From the NCBI RefSeq assembly GCF_002099425.1, contig NW_018344024.1, forward strand, positions 4,746,501 through 4,810,500: a stretch of DNA of 64,000 nucleotides, in the 5' to 3' direction. The position numbers and the translations under genes were made by a program. Below, piece after piece: positions 44,155 through 55,003 of the stretch. Below the pieces are notes generated by a model. It was not told the DNA's origin. It worked only from the letters and a program-made list of their open reading frames with translations, and made no database searches. This DNA comes from Phascolarctos cinereus. Its lineage: Eukaryota > Chordata > Mammalia > Diprotodontia > Phascolarctidae. Numbering within the stretch: the first letter of the stretch is position 1; every line of letters starts with the position of its first letter.

Positions 44155-44409
44155 ACTTGTTCAGTCATTTTTCAGTTATGTCCTACTCTTCATGGCCCCA
44201 TTTGGAGTTTTCTTGGCAAAGATACTGGAGTGGTTTGTCATTTCCTTCTCCAGTTCATTTCACAGATGAGGAAACTGAGACAAACAGTGTTAAATGACTT
44301 GTTCAGAATCACACAGTTAGAAAGTGTCTGAGGCCAGATTTGAACTCACGAAGATGAGTCTTCCTGACTTCAGATCTGTCTATCCACCACTGTGTAACCT
44401 ATCTGCCCT
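44155..44409 (-). repeat. RTE-tailed tRNA SINE, antisense, near full length
   Basis: On the plus strand it shows the tail first (TTCAGTTATGTCCTACTCTTC, 'cttggcaaagatactggagt'), then 'agatgaggaaactgagaca', 'aagtgtctgaggccagattt' and the head complement ending CTATCTGCCC. Confidence 0.9.
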
Positions 44410-44664
44410 GGAGAAGTAAATCAAAAGGCAATTTCAAGGTAGCAGATTAATAACAAGACCAGTTGAATCTACACAAATTCAGAATTTCATATGGTAAGAT
44501 CCTTGAGCTCAGGAGTCTGTTGTACTGATTTTTGTATTTCCCTCTACCACCAACATCCCAAAGGCAATACATCTTATACAAAGGTAATAATTAACATAAA
44601 TTAATTGAATAGATTAATAAATGAATGAAAAATGAACATGATTGGCCCTCACAAAAGAAGAAAT

Positions 44665-44745
44665 TATTCATATATATCTATATATATATAGAGAGAGAGA
44701 TATAGATATATAGATATCTATATCTATATATATCTATAAACCTCA
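44665..44745 (+). repeat. (TATC/GATA)n microsatellite
   Basis: TATCTATA, GAGA and ATATAGATATC tracts that are partly self-complementary. Confidence 0.85.
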
Positions 44746-44754
44746 TTCTAGAGA

Positions 44755-44880
44755 TACGCTGTGGTGGATCAAAGGCTGGTGTTGGAGTGAGAATGACCTG
44801 AGTTCAAATCCTACCACTGACAAATTCTACCTGTGTGACCATGGGCAAGTCACTTAACTTCTTAGTTCCCCAAGCAATTA
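44755..44880 (+). repeat. tRNA SINE fragment
   Basis: 'gtggtggatcaaaggctgg', 'gacctgagttcaaatcctac' and 'gtgaccatgggcaagtcac'. The 3' end is truncated. Confidence 0.7.
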
Positions 44881-44884
44881 TAAA

Positions 44885-45420
44885 TACAGATGAGTTGCTG
44901 AGATGCATCAGTAGAAGGCCTTTCCACACAGGATCCACCATCAGTGAAAACACAGGTTGCTCCAAAACCCCATTCGGAAACACGCATTATGGTGGACATT
45001 AATTCTTGTCTCCCATGCACATAATGATATACACTTGGTCTTTTTCTCCCACTGTAACAGCCAGGCACTTAGTAAGCCCTTAAATGTTTAATAACTGATG
45101 GGTGCCGTATTTACTCCACCACCCCAGCACCATCAGAGGCACAATAAAACTCCGCTATAACTCCTACAACTAAAGACAGCAGGCTCCCTAAAGGTAGCCA
45201 ATATATTTATTAATACAATATTATAATCATCTTCCCAGAGAGCAATTATTTCAAATCTGAACTATCTTTAATCTGCTCTTTCAAAGTTTTCACTCTCAAG
45301 GTGCTAAATTATTAGATACTGCAGAATGCCTATGTAAGGAAATTGATATGAGCTACACAATAGATTATTCCAAATCCCCGATTTGGAATACTATGCCTAG
45401 CATAGCACTCAGCATGGAGA
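44885..45420. other. Low-repeat stretch
   Basis: It contains a short L2-like scrap near 45060-45095 ('cacttagtaagcccttaaat'). 45200-45370 is complex AT-rich DNA that could be conserved noncoding. The minus frame 44862-45068 shows no domain. Confidence 0.3.
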
Positions 45421-45424
45421 GGCA

Positions 45425-45700
45425 GGAGAAAGTTATCAAGCATTTATTGAAAATGACTATGTACCAAGCGCTGTGATAAGTCCTTTGCAGATATGATCTT
45501 ATTTTGATCCTCACAACAACCCTGGGAGGCGGGTGCTATTATTATCCCCACTTTACAGATGAAGAAACTGAGGCAGGTGGAGGTTAAGTAACTTGCCTAA
45601 GGTTCTAAAGCAAGTAAATGTTATAGGCCAAATTTCAACTTGTCTTCCTAACTCCTGGCCCAGTGCTGTCTCTGCTGCACCAGCTACCTTTCTCTAAGCT
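45425..45700 (-). repeat. MIR-type SINE, antisense, long
   Basis: It has 'tcaagcatttattgaaaatg', 'gatcctcacaacaaccctgg', 'ccccactttacagatgaag', 'gaggttaagtaacttgccta' and the head complement 'tgctgcaccagctacc'. One of the best preserved MIR-type copies here. Confidence 0.9.
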
Positions 45701-45879
45701 CCTTAAGGCAGAGATGTCATTTTTAAAAGTTCCTTCCTTTTAAGTAGAAGTGTCGTGGTTAAATTTAATATCTCAAATAAAAATAATCACCTTGGTTGAA
45801 TTAGTTATTAAGTTTCAAATAGAAAGAACATGTGTGTGCATGTGTGTATATATCTCATACATATACAATACATTAAAAT

Positions 45880-46085
45880 AAACACTTAGGTGCCTATTGC
45901 GTGCCAAGAAGGTACTGTGCTAAGTACAGGGAATACAAGGGGGGTTTACAATCTAACAGAAAATAAGAAAAGGAGGCTAGAAAATGGGGAAGGGGGGAGA
46001 GAGAAGGAAGGAGGTACTCAGGCCAGGGGCATGATGATGGAGTGGAATCCAAAATCCAAAGAGTGCAGTTAATGGGAAAGAAAGA
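45880..46085 (-). repeat. L2 3' end, antisense
   Basis: 'taggtgcctattgcgtgcca', 'tactgtgctaagtacaggga', 'agaaaaggaggctagaaaat'. Same subfamily as 10450-10715. The 60-codon frame 45890-46072 is inside it. Confidence 0.7.
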
Positions 46086-46204
46086 AGTTACTGGACTTCT
46101 TTATTTGGAGACTCTGGGAAGAGTTTTTTTCTATGCCTTCTAGTCTTCCAATCAGAGAAGGAGAGGCTACATATATTATGTATATATTCCTAAGAAGGAA
46201 GGAA

Positions 46205-46445
46205 GCAAGCAATTAGTATCTATTAGATGCCAGGCTCTATGCTAAGTGGTTTACAAATATCTCACTTAATTCTCACAACAACCCCAGGATGTAGGTGCTA
46301 TTATTACAGTTGAGAAAACTGAGACAGACAGAGGGTCAAGTGACTTGCACAAGGTGACATAGCTAGTAAGTTGTTTAAGGCTAAATTTGAACTAGGGTCT
46401 CCCTGATTCCAGGCCCTGCACTCTATCCCGCTGCCACCTCCGCGC
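46205..46445 (-). repeat. MIR-like tRNA SINE, antisense
   Basis: It has 'tatctattagatgccaggct', 'ctcacaacaaccccaggatg', 'gtcaagtgacttgcacaagg', 'tttgaactagggtctccctg' and the head complement 'tatcccgctgccacct'. Confidence 0.85.
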
Positions 46446-46813
46446 ACACTGTAGGCACGTAATAAAGTGCTTGTTGCTTGAATGACACTAAACTGTCCAC
46501 TGAACTAAAGAGGAGTCTAAAAGCCCCCACATCATTCAGCAGAGAAAAGTTGGATAAAAGCGATTAGTCATCAGTCATCATCCGATGTTTACTCTACCTT
46601 ACCTCTCCTATCTAATCAATCACTAAATCTGGTCAATCCTACCTTCACAAAATGTCTCACATCTTTACCTTCTTTCTACTCACAAGGCCACCACCCTGGC
46701 TCAGTGTCTCATGACCCATCAGCTACAATAGCCTCCTAAGTGTTCTTTCAGCTTCAAGTTTTTCCTCTCTCCAATCCAACCTTCATACAACTGTCAAAAT
46801 TATTTTCCTAAAG

Positions 46814-46982
46814 AACAGCCTTGGGGGCAGGTAGGTGGTGCAGTGGACAGAGCACTGGCCCTGGATTCAGGAGGACCTGAGTTCAAATCCAGCCTCAGAC
46901 ACCTAACACTTACTAGCTGTGTGACCCTGGGGCAAGTCACTTAACCCCATTGCCTAGCCAAAAAAAAAAAAAAAACAGCCTT
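46814..46982 (+). repeat. A-tailed tRNA SINE inside L2
   Basis: Element 46823-46973 with head GGGGGCAGGTAGGTGGTGCAG, 'gaggacctgagttcaaatcc' and an A17-type tail. The flank AACAGCCTT occurs at 46814-46822 and 46974-46982 (9 bp; longer if the A-rich side is counted). Young. Confidence 0.95.
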
Positions 46983-47049
46983 TACAATGTCTCTCCCGTG
47001 TTCTGTAAAGTTCTGTCAGGTTCCCTGCTACTCAAAGCATAATCTTATC

Positions 47050-47462
47050 TTCTTAATCTGGGGTCTGTGACTTTGGATGGGACCAAATAACAACAAGAAC
47101 AACAACCCACATCCTTATTTTCACTAACCTATAAATGAATCCTTATTTTCACTAACCTGTAAATTCAGCTAGGTGACACAGTGGAAGAGTGCTGGGCCTG
47201 AAGACTCATCTTCAAAAATTAAAATCTGGTCACACTAGTTGTGTGACACTTAACCCTGTTTGCCTCAGTTTCCTCATCTGTAAAATAAGCTGGAGAAGGA
47301 AATGGCAAATTACTCCAGTATCTTTGCCAAGAAAATCTCAAATAAGGTCATGAAGAGTTAATGACTAAAGTAAAATTTAGCGTTTCCTTAAATTATTTTA
47401 TGACATTACTCTGAGAAGGGGTCCATGAAAATCTGCTAAAGGGGTCCATGAAAATCTTTACT
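47050..47462. mobile_element. hAT non-autonomous element inside L2, itself interrupted
   Basis: The left part, 47050-47160 ('tcttaatctggggtctgtga', 'cttattttcactaacctata', partly duplicated), and right part, 47374-47462 ('aaatttagcgtttccttaaa', 'ttactctgagaaggggtcc'), match the 42188-42666 family. 'aaggggtccatgaaaatct' occurs twice in tandem at the right end. Confidence 0.7.
47162..47375 (+). repeat. RTE-tailed tRNA SINE inside the hAT element
   Basis: 'agctaggtgacacagtggaa', 'gtttgcctcagtttcctcat', 'agctggagaaggaaatggca', 'actccagtatctttgccaag'. The middle (B-box side) is partly deleted. Confidence 0.85.
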
Positions 47463-47939
47463 CTAAAATCAAGTACAGACTCCTCTGAACTCATCTAAAG
47501 CCCTTCACAAACTGATTCCATCCCACCCATACTGGTTAATCATACATTACCTTATACACTCTACTGCTAATCAACTTGGCCTTCTTGTTGTTCCTCACAC
47601 AGGGCTGTCTATCTCTTGCCTCCATATCTTTGCAGACTGTTCCCCATGCCTGAAATGCACTCCTTCCTCACTTCTTCCTTTTAGCATCTCATTTCCTTCA
47701 AAGCTCAAGATAAGTGATGCATTCTCCAAGGGTGTACTGGGAACTGTTTAACAATCAGCTCTCAAAAAAAATGTAACCACTTTTCAGTTTAATTTCCATT
47801 AACTTTTCTTTCATCAGTTTATTACATCTAGACAATTAACCAAAAAGTATATCAGCCCTAATTTGTAGTTTTGCTGATTTCTAAAGTATAAATGCTCACA
47901 TTGAAAAAATTTAACCATATTTACTTTGCTAACTATCTC

Positions 47940-48075
47940 TCGGGCTTCTCAATACAAGTCAAGCTCTTGGAAGCAAAGCTATTTCATTTATGTCTTTGTA
48001 TCTCCCCAGTGCCTAGCACAGTGCCAGAAACATAGTAGGCATTTGAGAAATTTTATTGATTTGATTTGAAATATA
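47940..48075 (+). repeat. L2 LINE 3' end
   Basis: 'caagctcttggaagcaaagc', 'tttgtatctccccagtgcct', 'agcacagtgccagaaacata' and a TTGATTTGATTT end. Confidence 0.85.
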
Positions 48076-48219
48076 TATCTTATAAGTTGATAAGCATACT
48101 TAAATATAAGACCTAAGAAAAACATTTCCTTGTTACATATTTCCAAGCAAGCATAACATCATAGGTAAACTTCAAATATTATGTTCTGCTGGTATTTTTA
48201 GACGTGTCAAAGCATCATC

Positions 48220-48320
48220 TTGAGGAGAATTTAGATGTCATCTAGTTCAAACTGCTCAATTTACAAATGAAGAAATCAAGACCCAGAGAAGTTAAAGTCA
48301 CTTTTCCAAGGGCATATATA
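48220..48320 (-). repeat. MIR3-like fragment, antisense
   Basis: 'tagatgtcatctagttcaaa', 'caatttacaaatgaagaaat' and 'cagagaagttaaagtcactt'. Confidence 0.65.
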
Positions 48321-48334
48321 CAAATTCTACTACA

Positions 48335-48470
48335 CTATGATATCTCATTCCTCCCATTAGAATATCAGCTCCTTGCGGAAAAGGACTATATGTTGTTTCA
48401 TCTTTGTATCTCTATTACCTAGCCCAATGTACATAGTTGGTTCTTTAAATATTTTTACTCCACTAAATTG
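48335..48470 (+). repeat. L2 LINE 3' end
   Basis: 'tagaatatcagctccttgcg' and 'tttgtatctctattacctag'. Confidence 0.7.
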
Positions 48471-48479
48471 AATTGCAAT

Positions 48480-50580
48480 GCTCTCTGAAACATGAGTATT
48501 ATTTCAGAACATATCTTCAAAACAAGTCACCACTAAAATTCAACATAAACAGTGGTTAGATTCCACAAGATTATCACTAAGTACACTCTGCTACATTTAT
48601 TATTCTTTGTAATTATACAAATAAGCTCAATTATATTTACAGAGTTGACATAATAAACAATATTATAAGAAGCAAGAATTTAAAGAGAAAAATTAAATTC
48701 TAAGCACTTTGTTGTATCCTTTTTCATTAATTCTATTTTTGAGACCCTATCATATGCCTCTAAGTACTGATGTATTCCATGTTCAAAACAATAATTCACT
48801 CGGAAGTCACAATGAAATCTGTAGCCCTTCCCTCTCTACCATATTCTATCCTACTGTAAACTTATACCTGAATCTGAGTTGCCTCTAGGGCAGTAATCGA
48901 GAGACCAAGAAATTTCAAATTTATATCCCTTAGTCACTTCATGATAGCATTTTGCCCTGCATGCAGTGTATAAGGGCTATCTTTGCCCAGACAAGAGAAA
49001 TGTGCTGCCCTTGCTTTTTTGCTTTGAATGCCATTCTCAAATTGAAAATTGGTAGACAAAAATGTGACAATAATCAACTATCCTCAGTTTCCCTGGTTAT
49101 TTTTATATGATCAAAAGAATTTAGAACAAGAAAGAAATATGAAGTCTTTTGCATTAATCCGATATTGCCTTTTTGCAATTAGCCCAATTTAACCAATATG
49201 AATCCATCTATGCTCTGTTTGGATTTTTCAACCCACTTTCTAACCCAGCCCATCCATTAAGGGAAATCTATAAAAAGTCATCTTTTAACTTTAAAATATC
49301 ACAACATATTTTTAAACACACAAAATATATCAACACTTTTAAAAACAAATAGTAACATCTTAATAAGAGACCACAATCACAACAAATAATCTTCATACCT
49401 GTATCATATAGAAAGGATTGCTCTTAAATGCTAGCTATTATTAAGCCATAACCACACAGAAACAGATGACAGCAGTAGTACCATAAACTAATTTAATCAG
49501 GAATATCCCAGATAACCTCTTAAATTATAAAAATTTCATCATATAGAAGTCCAGATAAATTAATAGAAACCAAAAAATTCTACAAAGCAAAAATTCTCCC
49601 CCAGTGTTATTATGATTCAATGTTTGTATAGGTATGAGTAATGAGCATCCTATAATACAGGCTGTCATATCTCTTTGAACATCAGTTTAGGTTAGTCATA
49701 AAATATAAATAAACAAGAATCAATAACATCCAATCTAGATTTTTTAAAAGCCAGATCTTTTAAATTAAATAGATGTACTGCTCAGAATGCTAAAGATACA
49801 GAGGATTAGTAATGCAATACATTACTACATAGTTTTCCAAAAAGAACTAATATCTCAGAAAAATAAGAGATACAATATGGCAAGTATAAGCTTATCTAAA
49901 TTAAGTACACTGTTTCATGAAAGAATTATCATATCAGAGTTTATTATATTCCCCTGCAAATTGGAATATACTTTGTTGGGAGAAGCAATCTCTCCTAGGC
50001 TCTCTGAGGTAGAACTTTTTTTCTTGGGCACAGTTAAAATGAATGGAGAAATGTTTCCTTCATTGAATTGAGATTAGATAGATATGTGTTCCTTTTTATG
50101 ACACCAAACTCCTGCTTGATTTATTTTATGTGGCTCCTACTGTTATGTCCTAATGGACATTATGGCATTTGTAACAGGTGGGTCTAAGAATCTATAGCCA
50201 GTTCTAACTTTGGCTTCTAAATTATTTACTGTATTTTTGAGCATGAGTGAGTAAAATTGGTTGAATAAAACCTTTGGTTCATACCTTATTGATAATTTAC
50301 TATACTTTCAGTCAAACTGAAAAAAGTGGCAAAATGTAATTTAATGTATGTAATAAAAGCTTTGAAGAGGAAATCTCAACAATAATGTGTTCTATGGCAG
50401 CCCTACAGACAATCCAGATATAAAGTATGGCCAATGTATATGTTTTCTCCCCATTCTTTTTATTTCCCAATGAAATCACTACATCACTGGCCATAGGGAA
50501 TATAAAACTTTATTTAGAAGCATCTAACACTAGATGCGTGGTTAAATTCTTTTAGTCTTTTGAATATGTATCAATGTAGT
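48480..50580. other. Long low-repeat stretch, candidate conserved noncoding DNA
   Basis: 2.1 kb without a repeat I can name, unusual in this window. 48980-49260 looks most constrained in style ('gcattaatccgatattgcc', 'tttgcaattagcccaattt'). Frames at 49787-50071 (94 codons) and 50312-50494 show no domain. No exon can be supported. Confidence 0.35.
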
Positions 50581-50584
50581 CTTC

Positions 50585-50785
50585 AATATCACAGAGACAT
50601 GGAATTTTAGATTTGGAAGGAAACTTAGAGATAATCTAGTCTAACCTCTCTGGTTTATAGGTGAGAGAATAGATCTACTCAGACAGGTTAAGGGACTTTT
50701 AAAGAATCAGGGCAAAGGGGGAAATAAACTCCAATGTTTTTTCCAGGTTCTGTGTTCTTCTTTCCACAAAACCACCCTTATGATT
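50585..50785 (-). repeat. MIR3-like SINE, antisense
   Basis: 'ggaattttagatttggaagg', 'agataatctagtctaacctc', 'cagacaggttaagggacttt' and 'cttctttccacaaaaccacc'. Confidence 0.75.
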
Positions 50786-50811
50786 TATTAATCAAAGTAC
50801 CGTTGTTTGGA

Positions 50812-51050
50812 GGCAGCTAGGTGGCACAATGGATAGAAGTCTGGACCTGGAGTTAGGAATACCTGAATTTAAGATTCTTCCTAGCTATAGGACCCTAGGC
50901 AATTCACCGAACCTCTATTTGCCTCAGTTTCCTGATCTTCAAAACCAGAATAATAATACCATCTACTGCCAAGGTTTATTGGTGAGGATAGAATGAGATC
51001 ACCTTTGTAAAGCACTTTGCAAATCTTAAAGCACTATGTTAGTGTTTCCT
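50812..51050 (+). repeat. tRNA SINE with MIR-like 3' part
   Basis: GGAGGCAGCTAGGTGGCACAA head, 'ctggacctggagttaggaat', 'ggaccctaggcaattcacc', 'ttgcctcagtttcctgatct' and 'cctttgtaaagcactttgca' at the end. Confidence 0.85.
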
Positions 51051-51234
51051 AATATTTCTGTTTAGGTAGCATAGAGATTTAAATTAAATTAACTTTTAAC
51101 AAAACATATAACTTTCCAAATATATTACTTGAGAGTGTAGCTCAAAATGCCCATTTCTAAAAGCACCTAATGATCTAAGCAACAGTCCTTCCTTTGCCTT
51201 CCTTTGCCTATGATTCTTCAGGGTAACAACTTCT

Positions 51235-51355
51235 ACATGACTTCAAATATTTATTGTGCATCTACCATTGGCTATCACTGAGGGAAATGCAAAGATAAAT
51301 AAGGTATGCCCCTGCCCATATATAACTTGCAATCACTTTTATTTTAAGGGAATAA
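51235..51355 (-). repeat. L2 3' end, antisense
   Basis: 'atttattgtgcatctaccat', 'gagggaaatgcaaagataaa' and 'atgcccctgcccatatataa'. Diverged. Confidence 0.6.
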
Positions 51356-51369
51356 ATTATCACATGTAG

Positions 51370-53185
51370 GGTGGAGTCAAGATGGTTCAGTGATAGGTCA
51401 GAACTGCTAAAGGTAGTCCTAAACCTCATTTACAACAACCACAGAAAATGTCCCAAACTGATTTCTGAGTGGGAAAGACAAGACAAAGTCAGAGTGAGTC
51501 ATCTTTCCAGCCCAGGGAAGCTTAGGAAGATAGAAAGAGAGGTCTGAGGACACTAGGGTGGGGGCTGTCCAGGGACACAATGAAGCAGGAAAAGCACTTG
51601 GCAGTAATGGCAGCAGTGGGCTATGGCAACAACAGTAGCAATGGCAGGGAGCAACTCAGAGCCCAGAGACAGAAAGGGAACTGAAATCTAGACAGAAAGA
51701 GAGATCAGTGAACCCTTGTACTGGCACTGGGAACAGGATAATGTGCTGTTTGGTAGCTTTCTTGTCTTTTACCCAATTCTTGATCACATTTCCAGAGTGG
51801 AGAGCAATAGTCATGGTTGTGGGGGAGCAGAGGACCCACCTATGTAAGGACCAGAATGCAGATGAGGAAGCGGACAGTAAAAACACCTCTCCCCAGATAA
51901 CACTATTTTAGAAATACTGAAAGCTTGTCGGTTACCAGACCAAGTTGTGATATAAGAAGAAGAATATAAAAGCCAATAGCTTAGGCCAGTCATCCAGAAA
52001 TGAGCAGAGCCCAATTCTGACATAAAGTTTGAAGTCAAGGAGTAGGCTGGATAAATGAGCAAACAACAACAACAAAACCTAATCATACAAAATTGCTATG
52101 GCGACAGGGAAGCTCAAGATAAAATCACAGAAGACACTGACTTTGAAAACATCTACAAGCAAAGCCTCAGAGAAAAAGAAATATTGGATATAAACACAAC
52201 AAGAATTACTAGAATAGTTCTAAAGAAAGATTTTAAAAAGACGAAATAATTACTTTGAAAGTCAAATAAGAGTAATAGAGGAAAAAATGGGAAAAGAAAT
52301 GAGAACTATGGAAGAAAATGATGAAAAGAGAACTAGCCGCTTAACAAAAAAGAGGGTACAAAAATATTAAAGAAAATAACTTCTTAAAAACTCAGAATTA
52401 CCTAAATGGTAAAAGAGGTACAAACCTCAATTAAAAAAAAACTCCTTAAAAATTTGAATTGGTCATATGGAAGCAAATGACTCCATAAGACATCAAGAAA
52501 CAGTAAAACAAAATCAAAAGACTGAACATAATTGAAGAAAATGTGAAAAATTTCATAGGAAAAGCAACTGACCTGTAAAATAAATTGAGGAGAGATAATT
52601 TTAAAATTATTGGTCTATCTGAAAGCCACAAACAATAAAAATGGATCTCAATGTCATATCTCAAGAAATTATATAGGAAAATGGCCCATACATTTTAGAA
52701 ACAGAGGGCAAAGTAGAAATTGAAACAATTCACTAGTCACCTCCCAAAAAGAAATCCCAAAATGAAAACTACTAAGAGTATTATAGCCAAACTTCTGAGC
52801 TCCTAGGTCAAGGAGGAAATACTGTAAGCAACCAGAAAGAAATAATTCAGATACCATGAAGCCATCGTCAGGATTGTACAAGATTTATCACCTGTCTCCA
52901 TGACAGCATGGAGGTGATAAGGAGGGTAGATGCAGGAAAGGAGTGGTCAGAAGCAAAACAGATCCTTGAGAAAAGAACAAGATAAAAAAGAGAAGGATAA
53001 AAATAAGGGAGTAGAATAGAGGGAAATACACAATAAGCAATCGTAATTGTGAATGGGAATGAGATGAACTCATAAGATGGAAGAGAATAGTGTAATAGTT
53101 TAGAAACCATAATCCAACAATGTTTTGTTTACAAAAGACATATGATACAGAAAGATACACACAGAATTAAAATAAGAGGCTAGAG
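51370..53185 (+). repeat. L1 5' end: 5' UTR, ORF1 and start of ORF2
   Basis: Begins GTGGAGTCAAGATGG, the marsupial L1 5' start. A 5' UTR follows to about 52050, including 'tatggcaacaacagtagcaa'. From about 52050 the ORF1 region holds the A-rich coiled-coil part and the RNA-binding part ('gagataattttaaaattat' = RRDNLKI, 'agagtattatagccaaactt'). ORF2 starts near 53020 ('gtgaatgggaatgagatgaa' = VNGMR; 'caaaagacatatgatacaga'). Both ORFs have many breaks. L1 ORF1 encodes an RNA-binding trimer and ORF2 an endonuclease/RT; neither is intact here. Confidence 0.8.
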
Positions 53186-53530
53186 CAGAATCCCTAACTC
53201 CTCAACTGCTGTTAAAAAAAGAAAAAAATTCCATCTATTCATTCAAATATAATGATTGTATTTAGTCACAAAGTTTATATTCCAAATAGGACAAAGTTCT
53301 TCTTTGGCATAGATTATCTACAATTTCTTCTTAAAACATATGTGCAAGCTATTCAATGATCCAGGGGAGATTTTGTAAATGTTGATAATGAATTTTTAAA
53401 ACCAATATCCAAGCAAGCTTGTCATGCAGTGCTATTATTTTGATGTTTTTGACAAACCGGTGGTTTGTCATAAAGAACTTACTTGGGAATGAGAACAATA
53501 CCAAACTTTGTTTCAGCAGTTTAGAAGCAA
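53186..53530. other. Unassigned insert or flank
   Basis: No L1 match seen. It lies between the ORF2 start and the SINE at 53533. The minus frame at 53349-53552 has no domain. Confidence 0.35.
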
Positions 53531-53785
53531 TTATGAATTGCCTAGATGGCACAGTGGATAGAGCACTGGGTCTGGACTCATCTTTGTGAGTTCAAATCTG
53601 GCTTCAGACACTTACTAGCTGTATGACCCTGGAAAAGTCACTTAACCCTATTTGCCTCAATTTCCTCATCTGTAAAAATGAGCTGGAGAAGGAAATGGCA
53701 AACTATTCCAGTATCTTTGCCAAGAAAACCCCAAATGGGGTCACAAAGAGTTGGACATGACCAAACAACAACAAAAGAAGCAACT
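53524..53785 (+). repeat. RTE-tailed tRNA SINE with short target duplication
   Basis: Element 53533-53775: 'cctagatggcacagtggata', 'gtgagttcaaatctggcttc', 'agctggagaaggaaatggca', 'ggggtcacaaagagttggac' and an AACAACAAC tail. AGAAGCAA flanks both sides (53524, 53776). Confidence 0.93.
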
Positions 53786-53814
53786 AGATGTAGCCTTTGA
53801 GGAGTCAAAGTCAA

Positions 53815-53990
53815 GTCAAGTCAGGTAGCATTTACTGAATACCTACTACATGTGTTAAGTACTGGAGCAAGTCATTGGCCAGTGAAAGACCTCTGTCACA
53901 CAGTTAGTAAGTGTCTGAGGTCAGATTGGAATTTAGGTCTTCCTGATTCCTGGTCCAGTGTTCTACCCATTGTGCTAACTGCCTAACTAT
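53815..53990 (-). repeat. L2 and SINE fragments, antisense
   Basis: 53818-53872 is an L2 terminus ('gaatacctactacatgtgtt'). 53880-53990 is the tRNA-side half of an antisense SINE ('cacacagttagtaagtgtct', 'acccattgtgctaactgcc'). Confidence 0.65.
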
Positions 53991-54009
53991 TTACATAACT
54001 GGTGGGAAA

Positions 54010-54205
54010 TTCAGCGCCATAACTAGGCTATACTAATATAATCACAATTACAAAACTATCTCAATAAAATTTTCAATTTTAGTGTTATACTAATCAAACT
54101 ACCAAGAAACTATAATAGAGAATGAGGCAAAATATTAATAGCATCAATTTGGAGAGAAAATGAACAATCTCAAGAAAAACAATGAAAAAAATAGCAATAA
54201 AGCAT
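54010..54205 (+). repeat. L1 ORF2 fragment
   Basis: 'agtgttatactaatcaaact', 'accaagaaactataatagag' and 'ctcaagaaaaacaatgaaaa' match the ORF2 region after the RT domain. Confidence 0.65.
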
Positions 54206-54600
54206 GGGTATGATAGGAGCAACATCTACTCACATACATACTTAGCTCATTTTTACCTAAAAGATAATGGAATTGTCCTCAAGACTTAATTAGCATGTAG
54301 GACTAAACATCAATCAATTGAAATAACTTCCTGGTTGCCTCAGTGTAAAAGCCTAGAGCAGGAAGGCCTGGGGACATAGAGGACTGCGCGGTGGGAGTAA
54401 GTGCTGAGAGGTGGCCAGATGATACATGTTACTGACTGGGCAACAATATGGCAAATGTTGAGTCACAAGAGCTCACCCTCCTGTGAATCAGTCTGGTATC
54501 CTTGCTGAATGTCCTTTTCATTCTCTTGTTAAGTTTTGGTTTTGGTTTGTTTTGGTTTGGTTTGCGATTTTTTTTTTTTTTGCTAATGCTATACATACAT
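54206..54600. other. Unassigned insert inside L1
   Basis: About 390 bp that interrupts the collinear L1 pieces on either side. It ends in a (GGTTT)n-like patch and a T13 run at 54535-54580. The GC-richer core (54340-54500) resembles no family I can name. Confidence 0.45.
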
Positions 54601-54604
54601 TCCA

Positions 54605-54750
54605 TTTTAATCTTGATCTTGAATCACAACATTGATTGGAGTCGGGCCTGGTCAAGAATAGGAACATAGCACTTTAAGATTTCAACAGTAATCATCAAAA
54701 CTTTATGGTACTGGTTCAAAAAGAGAAAACTACATTAATCAATAACTTTT
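54605..54750 (+). repeat. L1 ORF2 fragment, continued
   Basis: 'caacagtaatcatcaaaact' and 'ttatggtactggttcaaaaa' match the L1 segment that normally follows the 54010-54205 piece. Confidence 0.7.
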
Positions 54751-54751
54751 T

Positions 54752-55003
54752 TTTGTTGTTTAGTCATTTCAGTTCTATGTATCCAACTTTTTGTGACCCT
54801 TTTTGGTGTTATATTTTTTTGGTAGAGGTACTGGAATGGTTTACTGTTTCCTTCTCCAGCTCATTTTACAGATGAAGGAAATGAGGCAAACAAGGTTAAG
54901 TGAATTGCTCAGGGTCACATAGCTAGCAAGTGTCTGAGGTTGGATTGGAACTCAGGTCCTCATGATTCCAGGCCCAGCACTCTTTCTACTGAGCCACCTA
55001 GTC
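54752..55003 (-). repeat. RTE-tailed tRNA SINE, antisense
   Basis: 'gttgtttagtcatttcagtt', 'ggtagaggtactggaatgg', 'ttttacagatgaaggaaatg', 'gtcacatagctagcaagtgt' and head complement 'ctgagccacctagtcc'. Confidence 0.88.

Larger units (their letters stand above)
46600..47760 (+). repeat. L2 LINE ORF2 and 3' region with nested insertions
   Basis: L2 pieces appear in order: 'ggtcaatcctaccttcacaa', 'aaggccaccaccctggctca', 'caatagcctcctaagtgtt', 'attttcctaaagaacagcc', then after insertions 'aaatcaagtacagactcctc', 'aaagcccttcacaaactgat', 'caacttggccttcttgttg' and 'ccccatgcctgaaatgcact'. Collinearity across the insertions shows one L2. Confidence 0.85.
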
